Assembly (NCBI GenBank): GCA_019648995.1
Contig: BLXT01005442.1
Span: 547,995 to 584,916, forward strand
Origin: Plakobranchus ocellatus
Lineage: Eukaryota > Mollusca > Gastropoda > Plakobranchidae
Direction: 5' to 3'
DNA: 36,922 nucleotides
In this document: positions 36,701-36,922 of the stretch, in pieces
How the letters are laid out: the number at the start of each line of letters is the position of its first letter
Position numbering within the stretch: the stretch's first letter is position 1
Notes under the pieces: model-generated
Databases searched by the model: none
What the model saw: only the letters and a program-made list of their open reading frames with translations
What the model was told of the DNA's origin: nothing
Translations under genes and position numbers: made by a program

Positions 36701-36902
36701 CATCAGATTATCACATTTGGAGAGTAACTTTGTTCAAATTAAAAGAAAAATAGAAAAGAAATACATGATATAACAAGTTTGTAACCTGGGACTCAATCAG
36801 GTTTCTAGAAATAAACAGCTGACAACAACGAGACAACAAAATTGCATTACAACAGCCTCAACTTACAGAACATCTCAGCACTCAAAGAGCCTAAATTCAG
36901 CT
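541..36902 (-). CDS. MED12: Mediator complex subunit 12 (kohtalo), 3' part of a multi-exon gene, 5'-truncated by the window
   Basis: MED12 links the CDK8/cyclin C/MED13 kinase module to Mediator in the nucleus and controls RNA polymerase II transcription. Chained minus-strand exons give about 1,358 residues colinear with human MED12. Diagnostic blocks in order are YATHFPI, LFGVGK-like [148 protein letters not shown] and [12 protein letters not shown]. All introns are GT-AG and every exon-exon phase agrees. The N-terminal part, with the CDK8-activating segment and most of LCEWAV, lies beyond the right edge. The C-terminus is much shorter than in vertebrates and has no long poly-Q (OPA) tract. 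MED12L is a vertebrate paralogue, so MED12 is the natural name here. The family call is secure; very small optional exons are uncertain. Confidence 0.96.
1167..1403 (-). CDS. MED12: MED12 exon, Pro/Gly/Met/Gln-rich tail
   Basis: 237 nt, phase 0 on both sides, acceptor CCTCTCCAG and donor GGGCCT|GTGAGT. Encodes [20 protein letters not shown], a Tyr/Pro/Gly stretch, and [20 protein letters not shown]. It is the reduced counterpart of the long vertebrate Pro/Gln/Leu-rich tail and is assigned by splice phase and composition. Reading past the donor gives a stop 14 codons on, which would be an alternative C-terminus if that intron were retained. Confidence 0.85.
1691..1816 (-). CDS. MED12: MED12 exon, Lys-rich basic patch
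   Basis: 126 nt, phase 0 on both sides, acceptor TATCCTCAG and donor ATGCCA|GTAAGT. Encodes [20 protein letters not shown], then the basic run [10 protein letters not shown] (a possible nuclear localisation signal) and a Ser/Thr/Pro run. It corresponds to human PPSTEERKKKSTKGKKRS. Confidence 0.9.
2490..2592 (-). CDS. MED12: MED12 exon ([12 protein letters not shown])
   Basis: 103 nt, phase 2 in and 0 out, acceptor TTCTTGACAG and donor AAACAT|GTAAGC. Encodes [20 protein letters not shown] then [14 protein letters not shown]; human has [26 protein letters not shown]. It is the last segment with clear vertebrate identity. Confidence 0.94.
3308..3447 (-). CDS. MED12: MED12 exon ([13 protein letters not shown])
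   Basis: 140 nt, phase 0 in and 2 out, acceptor TCGCCACAG. Encodes [20 protein letters not shown] and [20 protein letters not shown]; human has [20 protein letters not shown] and WGWFGTVRVDRR. The donor AAAAG|GTTGGT is weak, but phase with the next exon (AG+A, Arg) confirms it. Confidence 0.94.
3906..4067 (-). CDS. MED12: MED12 exon, PLPKQT-DVIT block of the PQL region
   Basis: 162 nt, phase 0 on both sides, acceptor TTTTAAAACAG and donor AAACCG|GTAGGT. Encodes [38 protein letters not shown] and [16 protein letters not shown]. Human has [20 protein letters not shown] in the region that binds beta-catenin; whether that interaction exists here is unknown. Confidence 0.96.
4068..5222 (-). other. 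MED12 intron, mostly dispersed-repeat sequence
   Basis: Between the exons at 5223 and 4067. It holds the best copy of an intronic repeat family (4204-4860), including two internal tandem duplications. No coding content. Confidence 0.6.
4204..4860 (+). repeat. Dispersed intronic repeat family, copy A
   Basis: It contains GACCAGTCCTAAGAG, a tandem pair of about 41 bp (4204-4239 and 4245-4277) and a diverged tandem pair of about 95 bp (near 4308-4380 and 4402-4475). The distal part (TTCATCATTGCAAA to GCAAGATATTGCA, 4672-4810) resembles 24903-25010. The 18-mer at 4749-4766 recurs exactly in reverse complement at 29112-29129. Confidence 0.5.
5223..5346 (-). CDS. MED12: MED12 exon ([14 protein letters not shown])
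   Basis: 124 nt, phase 2 in and 0 out, acceptor TCGACACAG and donor CTCAGG|GTAAGT. Encodes [20 protein letters not shown] and [14 protein letters not shown]; human has ELFTTVLDMLSVLINGTLA and ENKRAYMNLAKKLQ. Confidence 0.94.
5347..7304 (-). other. MED12 intron, about 2.0 kb
   Basis: AT-rich except for a GC-rich block near 5755-5930. A good acceptor-like TTTGGTTTACAG near 7170 is followed 8 nt later by GTAAGG, which would break the frame. No gene seen. Confidence 0.55.
5755..5930. repeat. GC-rich block in intron, probable mobile-element remnant
   Basis: About 175 bp, close to half GC in an otherwise AT-rich intron, with GGCAGGCCAGGCCAATG, GGTCTAGGTCC and several CpGs. Open frames on both strands overlap it but show no splice context or recognisable domain. 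Most likely a SINE or transposon fragment; the family was not recognised. Confidence 0.3.
7305..7414 (-). CDS. MED12: MED12 exon (VGGMFDMIQ)
   Basis: 110 nt, phase 0 in and 2 out, acceptor CTGTTCAG and donor AACAG|GTAAGC. Encodes [20 protein letters not shown] then [16 protein letters not shown]; human has [20 protein letters not shown]. Confidence 0.95.
7705..7773 (-). CDS. MED12: MED12 exon (EALQLRLSL)
   Basis: 69 nt, phase 0 on both sides, acceptor CATTTTGCAG and donor TCTTTG|GTGAGT. Encodes [17 protein letters not shown] then QLRLSL; human has DDCKPKQLMHEALKLRLNL. Too short to stand out as an open frame. Confidence 0.93.
8069..8110 (-). CDS. MED12: Candidate 42-nt MED12 cassette exon
   Basis: In the 3.2 kb phase-0 intron between 10966 and 7773, the acceptor TTTTCATATTCTCTCAG is followed by 42 nt and donor TTTAGC|GTACGT. 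The 14 codons read [14 protein letters not shown] in frame with both neighbours, and the Pro-rich peptide would enter the non-conserved loop before DKVQDENKP. The acceptor is very good and the donor moderate. Confidence 0.42.
8257..8306 (+). repeat. Dispersed intronic repeat family, copy C (short)
   Basis: GAGACCAGTCTTAATGAGTT continues through ATATTGCA and ACTTCG and matches copy B over about 50 bp with scattered mismatches. Confidence 0.45.
9530..9740. repeat. Cluster of GATCTA-type short repeats
   Basis: Includes TTAGATCAGATCTAC, CAAGATCTAGATAGG and GTCTAGATCTAGGC within 210 bp. The same word recurs at 13864-14007 and 14452. Confidence 0.45.
10966..11107 (-). CDS. MED12: MED12 exon ([17 protein letters not shown])
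   Basis: 142 nt, phase 2 in and 0 out, acceptor TTGTACCGCAG and donor AGCATG|GTATTT. Encodes [20 protein letters not shown], then [20 protein letters not shown] and NTKKDSM. The open frame runs further upstream, but this acceptor gives the right phase and matches human SMSLLSQQPFL. Confidence 0.93.
11108..12012 (-). other. MED12 intron with a repeat-like GC-richer patch
   Basis: It contains the 44-bp tandem duplication and, next to it (11700-11790), sequence of coding-like composition that I could not place in any gene. A 15-nt in-phase exon could be drawn at 11605-11619, but I do not trust it. Confidence 0.5.
11790..11877. repeat. 44-bp tandem duplication, two copies, one mismatch
   Basis: 11790-11833 and 11834-11877 differ only at one base (CTCGGGTACC against CTCAGGTACC). 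On the minus strand each copy contains GTTTGTCTCTCAG immediately followed by GTACC, an acceptor-like site directly abutting a donor-like GT. Confidence 0.9.
12013..12177 (-). CDS. MED12: MED12 exon ([11 protein letters not shown])
   Basis: 165 nt, phase 2 on both sides, acceptor CACTCTACAG and donor AAAAG|GTGGGC. Encodes [37 protein letters not shown] and a Lys/Ser-rich end; human has [24 protein letters not shown]. Confidence 0.95.
13497..13537. repeat. Poly-C/poly-A junction tract
   Basis: 14 C followed by 27 A. Similar junctions occur at 1-16 (C9A7), 15499-15518 (C11A9) and, on the other strand, 25100-25112 (T7G6). Confidence 0.9.
13864..14007. repeat. AGATCTAGATCTAG tracts
   Basis: TAGATCTAGATCTAG at 13864-13878 and TAGATCTAGATCTAGA at 13992-14007, with further TAGATCTA words between. 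Such palindromic hexamer tracts are a simple repeat, not a regulatory call. Confidence 0.6.
15082..15194 (-). CDS. MED12: MED12 exon ([15 protein letters not shown])
   Basis: 113 nt, phase 0 in and 2 out, acceptor CTCCACTAG and donor CACAA|GTAAGC. Encodes [20 protein letters not shown] and [17 protein letters not shown], matching human MNSLLENIAKATIEVFQQS plus its Ser-rich follow-on. Confidence 0.94.
15296..15319 (-). CDS. MED12: Candidate 24-nt MED12 microexon
   Basis: In the phase-0 intron between 17461 and 15194, only about 100 nt before the next exon, the acceptor CATATGTTCACAG is followed by 24 nt and the strong donor CGAGG|GTAAGA. It adds IREKPFSR in frame. The acceptor's pyrimidine tract is short, and another AG lies a few bases in, so chance is a real possibility. 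Confidence 0.33.
16250..16669 (+). repeat. Diverged direct repeat, about 115 bp, offset about 302 bp
   Basis: 16250-16364 and 16552-16669 share TTCAAATGTGATA, TACATTTAATACTAAA/TACATAAAATACTAAA, GCAACGTC and CTGCCA in the same order with small indels. The offset between matching words is about 302 bp. Confidence 0.6.
17461..17535 (-). CDS. MED12: MED12 exon (LDQWTLR)
   Basis: 75 nt, phase 0 on both sides, acceptor CCATTCAG and donor CAGGCT|GTGAGT. Encodes [18 protein letters not shown] then KRALSQA; human has [20 protein letters not shown]. Confidence 0.93.
17887..17988 (-). CDS. MED12: MED12 exon ([11 protein letters not shown])
   Basis: 102 nt, phase 0 on both sides, acceptor GTGCCTAG and donor TTGCAG|GTGAGA. 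Encodes [20 protein letters not shown] and [14 protein letters not shown], matching human AQRLMQLICYPHRL and QRIKRILQ. Confidence 0.94.
18314..18494 (-). CDS. MED12: MED12 exon ([12 protein letters not shown])
   Basis: 181 nt, phase 2 in and 0 out, acceptor ACCTTTACAG and donor GGCCAG|GTATAT. Encodes [20 protein letters not shown], then [19 protein letters not shown] and [11 protein letters not shown], matching human AKYVLRSICQQEWVGERCL and DLQDPVLSSAQ. Confidence 0.94.
18705..18791 (-). CDS. Candidate 87-nt cassette exon in MED12 intron
   Basis: An excellent acceptor TTTTCTGTTGTACAG and donor AAAAAT|GTGAGT flank 87 nt. In the phase required by MED12 (2) it is open and starts [16 protein letters not shown]. 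In phase 0 it is also open and reads [20 protein letters not shown], which looks more protein-like but does not fit the neighbours. The human protein has no counterpart. It may be a cryptic or decoy exon. Confidence 0.28.
18949..19072 (-). CDS. MED12: MED12 exon, acidic and Ser-rich linker
   Basis: 124 nt, phase 1 in and 2 out, acceptor CTTCCCTCAG and donor CTGAG|GTAGTT. Encodes [20 protein letters not shown] then [20 protein letters not shown]. It takes the place of the variable Glu/Gly-rich stretch of human MED12. It is assigned from splice sites, phase and position rather than identity. Confidence 0.85.
19397..19569 (-). repeat. Two decayed tandem copies of a MED12 exon 3' end
   Basis: The plus-strand word CTTGAGCATAGCTTTCAACACAGC of the exon (from 19574) recurs as CCTGAGTATAACTTTCAA (from 19493) and CTTGAGCATAGCTTTTAACAGAGC (from 19407), offsets 81 and 86 bp. 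The middle copy also keeps CTATAAACAG and the donor GTAAGC (19488-19483); in the far copy the donor is lost. An exon using the middle copy would hit a stop. Confidence 0.75.
19570..19797 (-). CDS. MED12: MED12 exon ([11 protein letters not shown])
   Basis: 228 nt, phase 1 in and 1 out, acceptor CTCTGCCAG and donor TTAG|GTAAGC. Encodes [20 protein letters not shown], then a polar loop, [19 protein letters not shown] and [11 protein letters not shown]; human has GARLTCRILLHLFK and SSCDRHLLAASQ. Two decayed tandem copies of its 3' end lie in the intron just downstream (19397-19560). Confidence 0.95.
19798..23293 (-). other. MED12 intron, about 3.5 kb
   Basis: AT-rich, with the 24-nt candidate exon at 22141-22164 and a minus-strand open frame at 20614-20856 that meets a stop when read in MED12 phase. 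A 13-bp direct repeat CTCAAGACTTATT sits at 23170 and 23200. Nothing else recognised. Confidence 0.55.
22141..22164 (-). CDS. MED12: Candidate 24-nt MED12 microexon
   Basis: In the 3.5 kb phase-1 intron between 23294 and 19797, the acceptor TTTGCCTTTAACTTTCAG is followed by 24 nt and the strong donor GCAG|GTGAGA. In phase it adds EKIKNMTA between ...VVCP and EDYAEAE, with no stop. Both sites are near consensus. It has no counterpart in the human protein, so it would be optional or lineage-specific. Confidence 0.45.
23294..23423 (-). CDS. MED12: MED12 exon (SIHDSLAVF)
   Basis: 130 nt, phase 0 in and 1 out, acceptor CATGGCCAG and donor CCCAG|GTAAGT. Encodes [20 protein letters not shown] then [20 protein letters not shown], matching human SDLSFHDSLATFVAILIAR. 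Confidence 0.96.
23853..24003 (-). CDS. MED12: MED12 exon ([15 protein letters not shown])
   Basis: 151 nt, phase 2 in and 0 out, acceptor TTTGTCAG and donor ATTGAT|GTAAGT. Encodes [18 protein letters not shown] and [18 protein letters not shown], one of the best conserved helical blocks of MED12. Confidence 0.96.
24004..24614 (-). other. MED12 intron containing an assembly gap
   Basis: AT-rich intron with a run of N at 24276-24296 next to homopolymer A. The gap lies well away from the splice sites. Confidence 0.7.
24276..24296. other. Assembly gap, 21 N
   Basis: Run of N after an A-rich stretch. The true length is unknown. Confidence 0.99.
24615..24725 (-). CDS. MED12: MED12 exon (RYSFVCNAM)
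   Basis: 111 nt, phase 2 on both sides, acceptor TTTCACAG and donor GACAA|GTAAGT. Encodes [20 protein letters not shown] then [16 protein letters not shown], matching human [22 protein letters not shown]. The longest open frame on this strand here is a different frame and is not coding. Confidence 0.94.
24726..26214 (-). other. MED12 intron, about 1.5 kb
   Basis: Repeat copy B occupies its left end (24768-25030). The rest is AT-rich with poly-A runs. A 33-nt potential exon near 25839-25871 has a stop in the required phase. Confidence 0.55.
24768..25030 (+). repeat. Dispersed intronic repeat family, copy B
   Basis: It starts GAGACCAGTCTTAAAGAGTT. The first 50 bp match copy C, and the 24903-25010 part (TTCATCACTGCAAA, TCAATGGTTTAAGA, CAAGATATTGCA) matches copy A. 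Confidence 0.5.
26215..26345 (-). CDS. MED12: MED12 exon ([13 protein letters not shown])
   Basis: 131 nt, phase 0 in and 2 out, acceptor GTACTGACAG and donor GCAAG|GTAAAC. Encodes [20 protein letters not shown], then a less conserved stretch [16 protein letters not shown], matching the position of human NMRWAPEFMIDTLENPA. No long open frame marks this exon; it was recovered from splice sites and phase. Confidence 0.9.
26596..26710 (-). CDS. MED12: MED12 exon (STAERC block)
   Basis: 115 nt, phase 2 in and 0 out, acceptor CCTCTGGCAG and donor CTTCAG|GTAAGC. Encodes [14 protein letters not shown] and [20 protein letters not shown], nearly identical to human SSAERCILAYLYDLYTSC. Confidence 0.96.
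26711..27795 (-). other. Introns 26711-27155 and 27320-27795
   Basis: Two introns of roughly 450 bp. A purine-rich stretch (27660-27780) precedes the exon ending at 27796. No other features. Confidence 0.6.
27156..27319 (-). CDS. MED12: MED12 exon ([12 protein letters not shown])
   Basis: 164 nt, phase 0 in and 2 out, acceptor TTTGTCCAG. Encodes [18 protein letters not shown] and [19 protein letters not shown], matching human LLNELSVVEAELLL and CLCIVAVLRHYHACL. The donor ATCGG|GTTTGT is weak, but it restores frame with the next exon (GG+G, Gly). Confidence 0.93.
27796..27951 (-). CDS. MED12: MED12 exon (VTAQ...LEFIIR)
   Basis: 156 nt, phase 0 on both sides, acceptor TTCGACCAG and donor ATCAGG|GTAAAC. 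Encodes [16 protein letters not shown] followed by [19 protein letters not shown] and LLEFIIR, equivalent to human VTAQVSRNVLEQITSF and [21 protein letters not shown]. Confidence 0.95.
28106..28441 (-). CDS. MED12: MED12 exon, Lys-rich and Ser/Thr/Ala-rich linker
   Basis: 336 nt, phase 0 on both sides. It starts [13 protein letters not shown], runs through a Gly/Ala/Ser/Thr/Pro low-complexity linker and ends [11 protein letters not shown], matching human FQHLSHYDQHQ. The donor is CATCAG|GTAAAT. The Lys-rich start corresponds to the human GQKRRRNRPE stretch. Confidence 0.92.
28985..29150 (-). repeat. Dispersed intronic repeat family, inverted copy
   Basis: CCATCCAAATGAATCAGA (29112-29129) is the exact reverse complement of 4749-4766. 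The similarity continues weakly on both sides (CTTGCCATGCTTTCC against CTTGCAAAGCATTGTCCTTCC). Confidence 0.4.
29580..29960. mobile_element. Probable transposon-derived block
   Basis: Two related phrases, TTTGATCAAAATCAGTCTATTGG (about 29597) and TTTAATCCAAATTGGTCCATTG (about 29740), are followed by CAACAGACGGCCAGGCAAATGGACACG. This layout resembles non-coding mobile-element sequence common in marine invertebrate genomes. The family is not identified and no transposase remains. Confidence 0.35.
30830..30877 (-). CDS. MED12: Candidate 48-nt MED12 cassette exon
   Basis: Inside the 3.6 kb intron between 32074 and 28441 (phase 0), a pyrimidine-rich acceptor TTTTGCTTTTGCAG is followed by 48 nt and donor CTCAG|GTAATT. 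The 16 codons read [16 protein letters not shown] in frame with both neighbours. The Ser/Pro-rich content fits the low-complexity linker it would enter. MED12 aligns without it, so it is probably optional or lineage-specific. Confidence 0.5.
32074..32408 (-). CDS. MED12: MED12 exon, end of the LCEWAV region
   Basis: 335 nt, phase 1 in and phase 0 out, acceptor ATCATCAG and donor GGCAAG|GTACTG. It begins [14 protein letters not shown], passes through a Gly/Ser/His/Gln-rich linker and then matches human MED12 closely ([37 protein letters not shown]), ending VTSGDLGK. It is the strongest anchor for the gene identity. Confidence 0.93.
33327..33352 (+). repeat. Dispersed intronic repeat family, copy D (fragment)
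   Basis: GAGACCAGTCCTAATGAGTT, almost identical to the start of copies B and C; similarity is lost after about 25 bp. Confidence 0.35.
34031..34096 (-). CDS. Short ORF, 21 residues, in MED12 intron
   Basis: ATG in good context (AAAATGGCC) and 21 codons rich in Arg and Glu ([21 protein letters not shown]), then TGA. It lies about 130 nt downstream of a CRE-like site. Too short to identify; it could be a transposon remnant, an upstream ORF of an intron-borne transcript, or chance. Confidence 0.2.
   Translation of the reverse strand: MAERRRVQLEELERPEEGPSY
34223..34230. promoter_or_regulatory. Perfect CRE palindrome TGACGTCA
   Basis: The eight-base consensus site for CREB/ATF proteins. On the minus strand it lies about 20 nt downstream of a CCAAT box (34253-34249) and upstream of the 21-residue ORF. 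The arrangement suits a minus-strand promoter inside the MED12 intron, but no TATA or transcript evidence is visible. Confidence 0.35.
34249..34253 (-). promoter_or_regulatory. CCAAT box
   Basis: The minus strand reads CCGTCCAATGAAATCG, upstream of the CRE. On its own it is weak evidence. Confidence 0.25.
35390..35520 (-). mobile_element. tRNA-derived SINE-like element
   Basis: The minus strand carries TGGTACAGAGG (35506-35496), fitting a Pol III A box, and GGTTTGAGCCC (35452-35442), close to the B box GGTTCGANNCC, 43 nt apart. The block is also GC-richer than its surroundings. Stem pairing is too poor for a functional tRNA. The 3' body of the element is not delimited. Confidence 0.4.
36867..36902 (-). 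CDS. MED12: MED12 candidate exon at the right edge
   Basis: On the minus strand an 18-nt T run is followed by AG (36904-36903), 36 nt and a strong donor GTAAGT. The piece ends in phase 1, exactly what the exon at 32408 needs, the joined codon being TCT (Ser). It reads [11 protein letters not shown], resembling the SLFSPTMP stretch that precedes the same region in human MED12. The acceptor could instead be the next AG, two bases on (start 36900). It could be chance, because the match is short. Confidence 0.5.
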
Positions 36903-36922
36903 CTAAAAAAAAAAAAAAAAAA

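Larger units (their letters stand above)
32409..36866 (-). other. MED12 intron, about 4.5 kb
   Basis: It holds repeat copy D (33327), an old transposon-like stretch (33590-34000), a promoter-like patch with a short ORF (34031-34260) and a tRNA-like SINE (around 35442-35520). I found no further MED12 exon apart from the one at the right edge. Confidence 0.5.

Noticed and set aside
1-36922. CRISPR array, bacterial operon, tRNA or rRNA gene
   Set aside because: None seen; the DNA is clearly animal intron-exon sequence.

Overview
The window is AT-rich, intron-dense animal DNA. It is almost entirely one gene on the minus strand: the middle and C-terminal part of MED12 (Drosophila kohtalo), the large scaffold subunit of the Mediator kinase module. 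I chained 26 exons with matching splice phases from 32408 down to a stop codon at 541-543. A likely 27th exon sits against the right edge (36867-36902). Together they encode about 1,358 residues that follow human MED12 in order, from the YATHFPIP block near the end of the LCEWAV region, through the long alpha-helical middle, to the PLPKQT-DVIT block of the PQL region and a short Pro/Gly/Met/Gln-rich tail. The N-terminal several hundred residues, including the part that activates the CDK8/cyclin C pair, lie beyond 36922.

Layout, left to right (3' to 5' of the gene): 1-540 is the 3' UTR with a candidate poly(A) signal at 44-53. From 541 to 7773 are the nine C-terminal exons. From 10966 to 19797 are the exons of the C-terminal half of the helical region. 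From 23294 to 28441 is a compact cluster of eight exons. The exon at 32074-32408 carries the most conserved N-proximal block in the window. The last 4.5 kb is one long intron holding repeats, a promoter-like patch and a tRNA-derived SINE-like element. I found no second protein gene.

The organism is an invertebrate, probably a mollusc and possibly a gastropod. This is inference from the metazoan MED12 sequence, the intron-rich AT-rich layout, dispersed AGATCTAGATCTAG tracts and the style of the intronic repeats; the species cannot be fixed from the sequence alone.

The most interesting signals lie in the introns. Several very short candidate exons (24, 24, 42, 48 and 87 nt) have good splice sites on both sides, match the phase of the intron they sit in and contain no stop codon. 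Two decayed tandem copies of an exon end lie just downstream of the real exon (19397-19642). A dispersed intronic repeat family and a 44-bp tandem duplication carrying AG|GT splice-like junctions were also found. None of the small exons is proven; transcript data would settle them.
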